Part shown: positions 1 through 6,267 of the stretch, piece by piece
Position numbering within the stretch: the stretch's first letter is position 1
How the letters are laid out: each line of letters starts with the position of its first letter
NCBI GenBank assembly: GCA_007124345.1
Contig: SLFH01000311.1
Span: 1-9,641 of the forward strand
Length of the DNA stretch: 9,641 nucleotides
Source of the DNA: Phycisphaerales bacterium
Lineage (GTDB): Bacteria; Planctomycetota; Phycisphaerae; Phycisphaerales; UBA1924
Reading direction: 5' to 3'
Program-made: the position numbers and the translations under genes
Notes under the pieces: model-generated
The model's database searches: none
What the model was told of the DNA's origin: nothing
What the model saw: only the letters and a program-made list of their open reading frames with translations

Positions 1-191
1 ACATCCCGCGTCTCCTGCCCCTGGCGGCCGGTGACGACGCGGGGCTGGCCGTCGTCCTCGGACTGGGCCAAGGCTTCGGCGGGCGCCATCCACAACGCCA
101 ACGCGACACCCGCGGCGGCGGCCAGTCGGAGGGGCGGGCGGCTCATCATTCGGGTGCTGGTTTGGCGTCGATCCATCGGCGTCGTCTCCAT
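1..191 (-). CDS. Secreted protein of unknown function, N-terminal part only
   Basis: Reading leftward, the frame opens at three in-frame ATGs (191, 176 and 149) and stays open to the window edge, so the C-terminus is missing. The protein has a clear Sec-type signal peptide. From the ATG at 149, two arginines are followed by an Ala/Leu/Val-rich core and an A-E-A-L-A|Q-S cleavage site, then a charged Asp/Glu-rich mature start. The visible mature part is too short to name a family. I chose the longest start because a TACGCT box at 202-207 lies 10 bases upstream. The ATG at 176 has a weak GGAG upstream and is a fair alternative. The gene is divergent from the BtuF-like gene at 280. Export is well supported; function is unknown. 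Confidence 0.6.
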   Translation of the reverse strand, partial: METTPMDRRQTSTRMMSRPPLRLAAAAGVALALWMAPAEALAQSEDDGQPRVVTGRQGQETRD

Positions 192-201
192 CGGCGACCC
201 T

Positions 202-207
202 AGCGTA
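202..207 (-). promoter_or_regulatory. Possible -10 box (TACGCT) for the leftward secreted-protein gene
   Basis: Read on the minus strand, TACGCT fits the TAnnnT pattern of a sigma-70 -10 element and ends 10 bases before the ATG at 191. No convincing -35 is seen. If used, it would give a very short or absent 5' leader. The call rests on pattern and spacing only. Confidence 0.3.
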
Positions 208-225
208 GCCGAAACCTCTCTTGTA

Positions 226-239
226 CGCGTCCCGACGCG
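226..239. promoter_or_regulatory. Small inverted repeat between divergent genes
   Basis: CGCGT and ACGCG flank a CCCG loop, a perfect 5-bp stem midway between the two divergent starts. It could be an operator half-site pair or chance in GC-rich DNA. Nothing beyond the symmetry supports a function. Confidence 0.15.
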
Positions 240-265
240 CCGGGTTGAGCCTTCATGGCCCTTCC

Positions 266-271
266 TACGCT
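266..271 (+). promoter_or_regulatory. Possible -10 box (TACGCT) for the BtuF-like gene
   Basis: TACGCT ends 8 bases before the ATG at 280, which has no Shine-Dalgarno sequence. TTGAGC at 245-250 could be a -35, but the spacer is only 15 bases. The same hexamer lies on the opposite strand at 202-207 for the divergent gene. A near-leaderless transcript is inferred. Confidence 0.3.
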
Positions 272-279
272 TCGCGTCC

Positions 280-1260
280 ATGCGCATCGTCAGTCTTATC
301 CCTTCCGCGACAGAGATCCTCTGCCTCCTCGGCGCCGGCGACCGTCTGGTCGGGCGGAGCCACGAGTGCGATTTTCCGTCCTCCGTCGCCGGCGTTCCCG
401 TGCTCACAGCCCAGCGGACCTCGTACGCCCCGGGCGGGTCGGCGGAGGTTGATCGCGAGGTCCGCGAGAGCCTTGAGGCGGGCGAGGCCCTGTACACGCT
501 CAACGCCGAACTCCTCGCCGACTTGCGTCCGGACCTGATCATCACGCAGGATCTCTGCTCGGTCTGCTCGATCGACCTGAACAGCGTCCGATCGGTCGTG
601 GACCGGATCGGGGCGGAGACGGGTGTCGAGCCACGCCTGCTCAGCCTCAACCCCAAGGGCGTTGAAGATGTGCTCGACGACACTTTGCGGGTCGGCGAGG
701 CGATCGGCGAGGGCGAGCGGGCGAGGGCCGAGGTCGTGAAGCTCCGAGAACGCCTCTACCGGGCCCAGGAGCATGTCAACCCCTACGACGAGGGGCCGGT
801 CGTCGGCTTCATGGAGTGGACCGACCCCATCTTCGTCGCCGGGCACTGGACCGTCCAGATGATCGAGCGGGCCGGCGGGCGCCACCCGCTCAACGAGACG
901 GTCGCGGCCAAGGGTTCGGGGGCCGGGGCTGGGATGGGCCAAGGCCAGCGCCTCGCCGGGCCGTCGGTCCGAGTGCCGCCGGAGGTCTTCTGCGCCGTCA
1001 AGCCCGAGGCCCTGATCGTCTGCCCCTGCGGGCTCACGCTCGACGAGGCCTCGCTGGAGACCGAACGCCTGGCGCTGGAAGACTGGTGGGAGGCCCTGCC
1101 CGCGGTCAAAAACGGTCGCGTCGCGATCGTCGACGGCAACCAGATGTTCAACCGCCCGGGCCCGAGGCTGGTCGACGCCTTCGAGTGGCTGGTGGGCTGG
1201 CTTCAGGACAGGCCGGGGCTGATCCCCGAGCGCTTCCCGTGGCAGCGTGGGATCGGCTAA
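280..1260 (+). CDS. BtuF-like cobalamin/metal-receptor-fold protein, no signal peptide
   Basis: This 326-residue protein belongs to the helical-backbone metal receptor superfamily (BtuF/FepB type periplasmic-binding fold). Its N-terminus, MRIVSLIPSATEIL followed by LGAGDRLVGRSHECD, is the family's first beta-alpha unit. Later hallmarks are a LRPDLIITQDLC segment ending in a CxxC-like pair (Cys93, Cys96), a central EWTDPIFVAGHW region, and CPCG at 248-251. The frame is open upstream to base 31, but the family N-terminus begins at 280, so I start there. No signal peptide or lipobox precedes this start, so it should be cytoplasmic, unlike classical BtuF. Signal-less versions with these cysteines are known as predicted cobalamin-binding proteins. 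No BtuC-like permease is adjacent; an HmuV-like ATPase lies about 4 kb away. The fold is secure; the ligand is inferred. Confidence 0.85.
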   Translation: MRIVSLIPSATEILCLLGAGDRLVGRSHECDFPSSVAGVPVLTAQRTSYAPGGSAEVDREVRESLEAGEALYTLNAELLADLRPDLIITQDLCSVCSIDLNSVRSVVDRIGAETGVEPRLLSLNPKGVEDVLDDTLRVGEAIGEGERARAEVVKLRERLYRAQEHVNPYDEGPVVGFMEWTDPIFVAGHWTVQMIERAGGRHPLNETVAAKGSGAGAGMGQGQRLAGPSVRVPPEVFCAVKPEALIVCPCGLTLDEASLETERLALEDWWEALPAVKNGRVAIVDGNQMFNRPGPRLVDAFEWLVGWLQDRPGLIPERFPWQRGIG

Positions 1261-1293
1261 TCTCCGATCGTGTGGCGCGATCCGCGTCCACTC

Positions 1294-1302
1294 GAGAGGA
1301 GG
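1294..1302 (+). promoter_or_regulatory. Strong ribosome binding site for the cysteine peptidase
   Basis: GAGAGGAGG lies 8 bases before the ATG at 1311. It is one of the best Shine-Dalgarno matches in the window and fixes this start within a frame that is open far upstream. Confidence 0.75.
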
Positions 1303-1310
1303 CCTGTGCG

Positions 1311-1811
1311 ATGAAGGTTCCGATGTGCGTCGCAAAGTCCCTGTTCGGGCGGGGTGACTACGACAAGACCCGCGTCCAGCCCGCCGACGTCGGGAAGTTC
1401 AGCTACCCCGTTCCGTACCAGAAGCAGATCCACGCGAACATGTGCGGCGACGCCTGCGTGTTCATGATGGGCCAGTTCCACGGGTTCGCGGCCAACATCG
1501 CGATGCAGAGCAACCCCCGGGGCGCCGTCTCCGGACTCGACGCCAACGACATCACGCAGAACTACCCGCTGCAGATCAGGGCGACGCCGGGATCGGCCGC
1601 GGGCCTGCGCCACTTGCTCTCCAGCCGGGGCCCGCTGATGTGTTCGGGGGCGTACTGCCGCATGGGCATCCTGGGCGACCAGGGGCACTGGGTGGTGCTC
1701 AAGGGGTACGACCAGCAGAACTTCTACATTCATGACCCGTGGCACGGCCCCAACACACCCTGGGACCAGGCCGCCTTCGTGAACGCGCTGAACACGGTCG
1801 TCTCCGCCTGA
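1311..1811 (+). CDS. Papain-like cysteine peptidase, C39/C70 type
   Basis: This 166-residue protein matches the papain-like cysteine peptidase group seen as Peptidase_C39-like or C70 (AvrRpt2-like) domains. Gln39 would form the oxyanion hole. Cys45 in NMCGDAC is the likely nucleophile, His126 in QGHWVVLKGYD the general base, and Asp142 in the HDPWHGPN turn the third catalytic residue. All are present in family order and spacing. The protein is a bare catalytic domain without signal peptide, lipobox or transmembrane segment, so secretion by Sec is not evident. It carries five cysteines (6, 45, 49, 111, 116). It follows the BtuF-like gene by 50 bases, so co-transcription is plausible, but its own strong ribosome binding site allows independent expression. 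The substrate is unknown. C39 domains often cleave Gly-Gly leaders, but no transporter or precursor peptide is nearby. Confidence 0.8.
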   Translation: MKVPMCVAKSLFGRGDYDKTRVQPADVGKFSYPVPYQKQIHANMCGDACVFMMGQFHGFAANIAMQSNPRGAVSGLDANDITQNYPLQIRATPGSAAGLRHLLSSRGPLMCSGAYCRMGILGDQGHWVVLKGYDQQNFYIHDPWHGPNTPWDQAAFVNALNTVVSA

Positions 1812-1823
1812 GGATCACGGAGA
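1801..1823. terminator. Possible shared hairpin at convergent gene ends
   Basis: TCTCCG (1801-1806) and CGGAGA (1818-1823) form a perfect 6-bp stem around an 11-base loop. It covers the peptidase stop codon and abuts the rnr stop at 1824-1826. Only a loose T-rich stretch follows on the plus strand and none on the minus strand, so intrinsic termination is weakly supported. Confidence 0.3.
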
Positions 1824-4289
1824 TTACTTCCGCTTCTTCTTGCGATCGTCGCGGTAGTCGGTCTTGGCCCGGTCGCGGGACTTGCTCTTCTTGCTTCGCC
1901 GCACGGCTCCAGGGGTTTTGAAGCCCGCGCCGCCCCCGCCTGCCAGCCCGCCGAGGTCGGCCCCGTCGCCGAGCTTGAGGCCCGCGATGCCCTTGGCCTT
2001 GCCCGCGGCCCGAGACTCGGGGTCGTCGATCACGACTTCGAGCTGTCGCTTGGCAAGGTCGACCGCGGCGATCGAGACGCGGACCGAATCGCCCATGTTG
2101 AACGATCGCCCGCTGTTGGCGTCAACGAGGGCGCCGCTGCGCTTGTCGATCTTCCAGTTGGGGCGCTGGCCGCCGCGCGTGACATCGCCGGGCAGGTCGC
2201 TGGTTTTGATCAGCCCGTCGGAGAGGAACTTGTTGAGCTGGATGAAGACGCCGCGGGGCGAGACGCCCGTCACCACCGCGTCGTACACCTCGCCGATCTT
2301 GTCGGCCAGGAGCTGGAGCACGAGGAACTGGCGCAGCTCGCGTTCCGCCTCGGTGGCGCGTTCCTCGGTGCCCGAGCAGTGCTTGCCGAGGGTGACGAGG
2401 TCTTCGAGGTCGAGGCAGCGTTCGCTGTCGCGCAGCTCGCGCCCGAGGTTCTTGCGCTCCTTGCTGTCTCTGGGGCGCTTGCTCCCGTTCTTGGTGCGTT
2501 CGAGGTACTCCGACAGGGCCCAGTGGACCGTCAGGTCGGGGTAGCGCCGGATCGGGCTGGTGAAGTGGGCGTACGCCTCGCTGGCGAGCGCGAAGTGGCC
2601 GATGAGGGCGGGCGAGTACTCGGCCTTGGTCAGCGTCCGCAGCACGGCCATGTGCACCGCGCGCGAGGCGGGGGTGCCCCGCGTCGCGTTCAGAAGCGAC
2701 TGCAGCTCGTCGCGCGTCGGGTTCTTGGGGATCTTGTAGCCGGCGACGGTCGCCGCCTTGCGCAGGTCCTCGGTGTCGCCGGGTGTCGGCTCGGGGTGCA
2801 CGCGCCGCAGGAGCGGGACATTCATCGACTCGAACAGGCGGGCGACGATCTCGTTCGCCTCGACCATGAACATCTCGATGATCGTGTGCGTGAAGGCGTC
2901 GTCCTCGGGCTCGGCGTCGATCACGCGCCCGTTCTCGTCGAAGATCAGCTCGACATCGGGCAGCTCCAGCGAGATCATGCCCTGGCGCTCGCGCCGCCCG
3001 CGGATCGCGCGAGCGAGCTTGTCCGCCTCTTTGAGCGCCTCGAGCAGCTCGGGTGTGTAGTTCGGCTCTGTCTTGGCGTGCTTCTTGGCTTCTTCGGGGT
3101 CGCCGTCGATCAGGGCCTGCGCTTCGAGGTAGGTCAGGCGCTTGGCGCTGTTGATGATGACGCTCTGCACGCCCTCGGCGGTCACCTCGCCGTTCTTGTT
3201 GTAAGTGGCGAAGGCCGCCTTGGCGAAGCGAGGCACGCGCTCCTGCAGCGAGCAGATCCCGTTGCTCAAAAGCTCTGGCAGCATCGGGATGACCAGGCGG
3301 GGCAGATACACGCTGTTGCCCCGCTCGCGGGCTTCCTTGTCCAGGGGCGAGCCGTGCTCGACGAAGTGGCCCACATCGGCGATGTAGACGCCCAGCTCCC
3401 ACCCGCCGTCGGGCAGGCGCCGGATGCTGATCGCGTCGTCGTAGTCCTTGGCGTCGGGCGGGTCGATGGTGAAGATGAACTCTTCGCTCAGGTCCTCGCG
3501 CCCTTCGAGATGGCCGTCCTTCTCGAACTTTTCGACATCGAGCTCGAAGGCGCGGGTGACCTCGCGGGCGTTGTCGAGCACCTCGTCCTCGAACTCGCCG
3601 GGCAGCCCGTGGGCGAGGATGATCGCCTGCGTCTCGACATCGGGCTGGCCCGCCTCGCCGAGCACCTTGCTGATCACGCCCTCGGGCAGGTAGTCGCCCT
3701 CGGGGAACTCGGTGATGTCGACGATGACCTTGTCGCCCGGCTTGACGTTCTTCGCCTCCGCGTCGCGGACGACGATCGGGTCGGTCAGCAGCTTGCCGTC
3801 GGGCTGCACGAGCCACTGCTCTCCCTGCTTGTAGACCTCGCCTGAGAATGTGGTTCTCTTGCGCTCGAGGATCTCGACGACGCGTCCCTGGAACTGCTTG
3901 CCCTGATGCTCGCCGCTCTTCTCGCGCCCGTGGTCGCGGCGGAGCTCGACGAGGACGCGGTCGCCCGTCATCGCGTCAAGTGTGTCGCGGGGCGGGATGA
4001 ACACATCCCCCTCGCGCGTCGTCGAGTCCGGAACGACGAAGCCGAACCCCTTGGCGGAGCCCCGGAAGATCCCGACGATCTCGCCGCCTTGGTCGTCGAG
4101 CGACGGGAGCTCGACCTTGCCGGAATCGTCGAGCGAGACGACGCCCCGCTCGGCCAGTTCCTTCACCGCGCGACCGAAGTCCTCGACATCCTCGATCCGG
4201 AGTTCACGCGCAATCTGCACGATGTGCTGCGGGCGGTAGTCGTCGTGGCGGAGATGGGAGAGAAGTCTCTTCTCGTATTGCAGCGGCAT
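1824..4289 (-). CDS. rnr: Ribonuclease R (3'-5' exoribonuclease)
   Basis: This 821-residue protein has the full RNase R layout and length (E. coli about 813). There is an N-terminal helical/winged-helix region (about 1-60) and cold-shock RNA-binding domains (the first from about 70, with KGFGFVVP and GDVFIPP). The RNB catalytic domain spans about 258-600, an S1 domain starts near 660, and the C-terminus is basic. The magnesium-binding aspartates are intact in TIDPPDAKDYDD: Asp276, Asp282, Asp284 and Asp285, spaced as in E. coli 272/278/280/281. The conserved TSPIRRYPD motif is at 577-585. RNase R degrades structured RNA processively and acts in rRNA quality control and mRNA decay. The tail is Gly-rich, then a Lys/Arg run ending KKKRK, as often seen in this family. 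The start is supported by GAGAGG upstream. The gene lies 40 bases downstream of the SDR gene and is probably co-transcribed with it. Confidence 0.97.
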   Translation of the reverse strand: MPLQYEKRLLSHLRHDDYRPQHIVQIARELRIEDVEDFGRAVKELAERGVVSLDDSGKVELPSLDDQGGEIVGIFRGSAKGFGFVVPDSTTREGDVFIPPRDTLDAMTGDRVLVELRRDHGREKSGEHQGKQFQGRVVEILERKRTTFSGEVYKQGEQWLVQPDGKLLTDPIVVRDAEAKNVKPGDKVIVDITEFPEGDYLPEGVISKVLGEAGQPDVETQAIILAHGLPGEFEDEVLDNAREVTRAFELDVEKFEKDGHLEGREDLSEEFIFTIDPPDAKDYDDAISIRRLPDGGWELGVYIADVGHFVEHGSPLDKEARERGNSVYLPRLVIPMLPELLSNGICSLQERVPRFAKAAFATYNKNGEVTAEGVQSVIINSAKRLTYLEAQALIDGDPEEAKKHAKTEPNYTPELLEALKEADKLARAIRGRRERQGMISLELPDVELIFDENGRVIDAEPEDDAFTHTIIEMFMVEANEIVARLFESMNVPLLRRVHPEPTPGDTEDLRKAATVAGYKIPKNPTRDELQSLLNATRGTPASRAVHMAVLRTLTKAEYSPALIGHFALASEAYAHFTSPIRRYPDLTVHWALSEYLERTKNGSKRPRDSKERKNLGRELRDSERCLDLEDLVTLGKHCSGTEERATEAERELRQFLVLQLLADKIGEVYDAVVTGVSPRGVFIQLNKFLSDGLIKTSDLPGDVTRGGQRPNWKIDKRSGALVDANSGRSFNMGDSVRVSIAAVDLAKRQLEVVIDDPESRAAGKAKGIAGLKLGDGADLGGLAGGGGAGFKTPGAVRRSKKSKSRDRAKTDYRDDRKKKRK

Positions 4290-4293
4290 GGAG

Positions 4294-4299
4294 CCTCTC
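4294..4299 (-). promoter_or_regulatory. Ribosome binding site of rnr
   Basis: On the minus strand, GAGAGG lies 4 bases before the rnr ATG, close spacing but usable. It is directly adjacent to the palindrome at 4301-4318. Confidence 0.5.
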
Positions 4300-4300
4300 G

Positions 4301-4318
4301 ACGCCCCGGCCGGGGCGT
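4301..4318. repeat. 18-bp perfect palindrome upstream of rnr
   Basis: ACGCCCCGGCCGGGGCGT equals its own reverse complement over all 18 bases. It fills much of the 40-base gap between the SDR stop and the rnr start. As RNA it could fold into a 7-bp GC-rich hairpin with a CGGC-type loop, one base from the rnr Shine-Dalgarno. As DNA it could be a dimeric operator. No T-tract follows, so it is not a typical terminator. Role unknown. Confidence 0.55.
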
Positions 4319-4329
4319 ATGCGATCAGA

Positions 4330-5319
4330 TCAAAGCTTCGGCGCGTACGCCTCGGCGGTCGCCCGGAACGGACGGGGGCGGAAGCCCAAGTGCTCGCGCG
4401 CCTTGACCGGCTCGGCGGTCGTGTCTTCCCCGGCCATCAGCGCCATCCCCTCGTCGTAGGGCAGAGCGTGCTGGAGGCCGGTCAGCCTGGCGACCCTCGC
4501 CACCATCGCGCCGGCCTTGTCGGGCACGGGGATCATCCTGAGGCCCTTCTTGGCCAGGGGCACCCGCTCCTGGAAGAGCTTGATCAGCTCGGGCATCGTC
4601 AGTTCTTCGGGGCCGGTGATGTTGTACACCTCGCCCTCGGCCGCCTTGCGATCGAGGCTCTCGCCGATCGCCCACGCCAGGTCCTCGACCGCGACCGGCG
4701 CGATCTTCGCGTCGCTCATCTTCCCCAGCCCGGGGATCGGGGGCCCAGACTCGAGCCGCTGGAAATACGGGATGAAAATGTGCGGAGTCGCCTTGCCGGT
4801 CACCCACCCGCGCACCATCTGGATGAACTCGCCGTCGGGGCCGTGCACAAGGCTCGAACGCAGGATCGTCCACGCCAGCCCGCTCTGGCGGATGATCGTC
4901 TCGGCCTCGAACTTGCTCCGCTGGTACTCGCAGACGCCTTCGTCGCGGACGCCGATCGCCGAGACCTGCACGATCCGCTTCACATCCTCGCGGACGGCGG
5001 CGCCGACCAGGCGTTTCGCCCCCTCGACATGGATCCGCTGGAAGGTCTGCCCGCCGGGCGCCTCGCGGATGATCCCGATGGTGTTCACCAGCGCGTCTGC
5101 CCCGTCGGCCAGCCGCTCCAGCGCCGCACGGTCGTGAAGGTCGCCGGTGACCAGGTCCAGCCGCTCATCCTCGGTGGGCAGGACCTTGCCCGCCTTCTCG
5201 ACATCGCGGACCAGCGCCCGCACGCGGTGACCCCGCCCGAGCAGCTCTCGCACCGTGTAGCGGCCGACGAACCCCGTCGCCCCCGTCACACCGACCGTCC
5301 TGCCCGAACCTTCGCTCAT
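4330..5319 (-). CDS. NAD(P)-dependent atypical SDR, NDUFA9-like epimerase/dehydratase family
   Basis: This 329-residue Rossmann-fold protein has an N-terminal dinucleotide-binding motif, TGATGFVGR, with glycines 13, 16 and 19. Arg38 in ALVRD sits where NADP-preferring members carry a basic residue. Ser120, Tyr132 and Lys136 (VSAIG, then YQRSK) fit the SDR catalytic triad. The pattern VTGDL, then VNTIGII, then SKFEAE, then WTILRSSLVHGP matches the complex I NDUFA9-like atypical SDR subgroup (NAD(P)-binding, NmrA/epimerase related). Members are accessory to respiratory complex I in mitochondria; bacterial roles are mostly unassigned, so the substrate is unknown. No transmembrane segment or signal peptide is seen. 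AGAGG at 5329-5333 lies 9 bases before the ATG. It is the first gene of a probable SDR-rnr unit and is divergent from the ABC ATPase gene, separated by about 120 bases. Confidence 0.85.
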   Translation of the reverse strand: MSEGSGRTVGVTGATGFVGRYTVRELLGRGHRVRALVRDVEKAGKVLPTEDERLDLVTGDLHDRAALERLADGADALVNTIGIIREAPGGQTFQRIHVEGAKRLVGAAVREDVKRIVQVSAIGVRDEGVCEYQRSKFEAETIIRQSGLAWTILRSSLVHGPDGEFIQMVRGWVTGKATPHIFIPYFQRLESGPPIPGLGKMSDAKIAPVAVEDLAWAIGESLDRKAAEGEVYNITGPEELTMPELIKLFQERVPLAKKGLRMIPVPDKAGAMVARVARLTGLQHALPYDEGMALMAGEDTTAEPVKAREHLGFRPRPFRATAEAYAPKL

Positions 5320-5328
5320 CGATCCATA

Positions 5329-5333
5329 CCTCT
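5329..5333 (-). promoter_or_regulatory. Ribosome binding site of the SDR gene
   Basis: AGAGG on the minus strand, preceded by a short T-run, lies 9 bases upstream of the ATG at 5319. An earlier ATG between them opens only a three-codon frame that stops across the real start, which supports 5319. Confidence 0.45.
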
Positions 5334-5442
5334 AAAAACAGGCCGTCTTCCCGCTGCGGGCGGCGCCCGCGCTCCGACGGCGCGAGCGGAAGCCTACGGC
5401 GGCCCCGCGCCGAACGCCAGTCTCTCCGCCCGGGTCCCCGCC

Positions 5443-6255
5443 ATGTCCGAGTACCATCAGCCGATGATCGAGGTCCGCGACCTTACCTTTTCATACAGGC
5501 CCGGCCCGCCCGTGCTGTCAGCGGTCAACGCCTCCTTCCCGGCGGGGGCGGTGACCGTCCTGCTCGGGCCGAACGGCGCGGGCAAGTCGACTTTGCTCCG
5601 GCTCTTGGCCGGGCTGCTATCGCCCGATTCTGGGGAGATTGCTCTCTGCGTCGAAGGGCGCGAGCCTCTCGCCCCGGCCAAGCTCCGGCCCGGCGAGCGG
5701 GCGACCAGGGTCGCCTACATCCCCCAGCGGACCTCACTTGCCTTCGCCTTCTCGGTCCGGCGCGTGATCCGCATGGGGCTCTACGCCAGACCCGGGGCGG
5801 GGGAGGCTGCAGTCGAGCGGGCGGCGGAGGCCGTCGGTCTTGGCCCGAGGCTCGACGAGCCCTTCGGCACTCTCAGCGTCGGGCAGCAGCAGCGGGTGGC
5901 GATCGCAAGGGCGATGGCGCAGCTCAACGCCTCGGAGACATCTTTGCCGAGGTTGCTGCTGGCCGACGAGCCCCTGAGCGCCCAGGACCCGGCCCAGGCT
6001 CGGGCCGTCGTCGGCGCGTTGCGGGGGCTGGCCGAGCGGGGGGACGCGGTGGTCGCCGCGGTGCACGATTTTCACGCCGCGGCCGCCCTGGCCGACCGGG
6101 TGCTGCTGCTCGGGGAAGGGGGCGTGGTGGCGGGGGAGGCCGAGGCTTCCGAGCTGCTCCGGCCCCAGGCGCTCGAGGGGGTCTTCGGGGTGGGTTTCGG
6201 TCCCGCGCCGGGTGGGTTGGCGTTGCCGCAGTTGCGGGGCGTGCCTGCCCGATAG
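5443..6255 (+). CDS. ABC transporter ATPase, HmuV/FepC (heme, iron-siderophore, cobalamin) type
   Basis: This 270-residue nucleotide-binding protein has a complete motif set: Walker A GPNGAGKST (42-50), Q-loop Gln95 in YIPQR, signature LSVGQQQR (144-151), Walker B LLLADEP (171-177), D-loop SAQD and H-loop His208. The signature is LSVGQ rather than LSGGQ. The segment after the Q-loop (FAFSVRRVIRMGLYAR) resembles importers of iron-siderophore, heme and vitamin B12. The short insert between signature and Walker B (AQLNASETSLPR) is typical of HmuV. No permease or binding protein adjoins it, so the transported substrate is inferred from family only. Two starts are possible: 5443, used here, and 5464 (MIEVRDLTFSY), which fits family N-termini better. 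Neither has a Shine-Dalgarno. The next gene starts 12 bases after the stop, suggesting an operon. Confidence 0.85.
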   Translation: MSEYHQPMIEVRDLTFSYRPGPPVLSAVNASFPAGAVTVLLGPNGAGKSTLLRLLAGLLSPDSGEIALCVEGREPLAPAKLRPGERATRVAYIPQRTSLAFAFSVRRVIRMGLYARPGAGEAAVERAAEAVGLGPRLDEPFGTLSVGQQQRVAIARAMAQLNASETSLPRLLLADEPLSAQDPAQARAVVGALRGLAERGDAVVAAVHDFHAAAALADRVLLLGEGGVVAGEAEASELLRPQALEGVFGVGFGPAPGGLALPQLRGVPAR

Positions 6256-6258
6256 ACT
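6253..6258 (+). promoter_or_regulatory. Possible internal -10 box (TAGACT)
   Basis: TAGACT overlaps the ATPase stop codon and ends 9 bases before the ATG at 6268, which has no Shine-Dalgarno. TTGCGG at 6232-6237 is a poor -35 with a short 15-base spacer. It could be an internal start producing a near-leaderless mRNA. Confidence 0.25.
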
Positions 6259-6267
6259 TGTCTCGAG

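Noticed and set aside
31..279. Upstream extension of the BtuF-like frame (83 extra codons)
   Set aside because: The extension shows no signal peptide or domain and runs antisense over the leftward secreted-protein gene. The family N-terminus begins at 280.
816..1310. Upstream extension of the peptidase frame across the BtuF-like gene
   Set aside because: It is Arg/Pro/Ala-rich out-of-frame translation. The strong ribosome binding site at 1294-1302 and the homology both start at 1311.
265..1335. Long open frame antisense to the BtuF-like gene
   Set aside because: Long antisense frames are common in high-GC DNA; its composition shows no recognisable domain, and the plus-strand gene is clear.
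2379..3845. Long plus-strand open frame opposite rnr (488 codons)
   Set aside because: It mirrors the rnr codon pattern, has Asp/Leu/Val-rich low complexity and no motifs. The rnr catalytic residues prove the minus strand.
5317..5328. Three-codon minus-strand frame (M-D-R-stop) overlapping the SDR start
   Set aside because: It could be a translational-coupling mini-frame, but such short frames arise by chance and nothing else supports it.
4288..5442. N-terminal extension of the ABC ATPase frame over the SDR gene
   Set aside because: It is antisense to a well-supported SDR with intact cofactor and catalytic motifs. The ATPase domain starts at 5443 or 5464.
5340..5442. Small GC-rich inverted repeats in the SDR/ATPase divergent gap
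   Set aside because: Stems of about 5 bp are expected by chance at this GC content, and no promoter hexamers accompany them.
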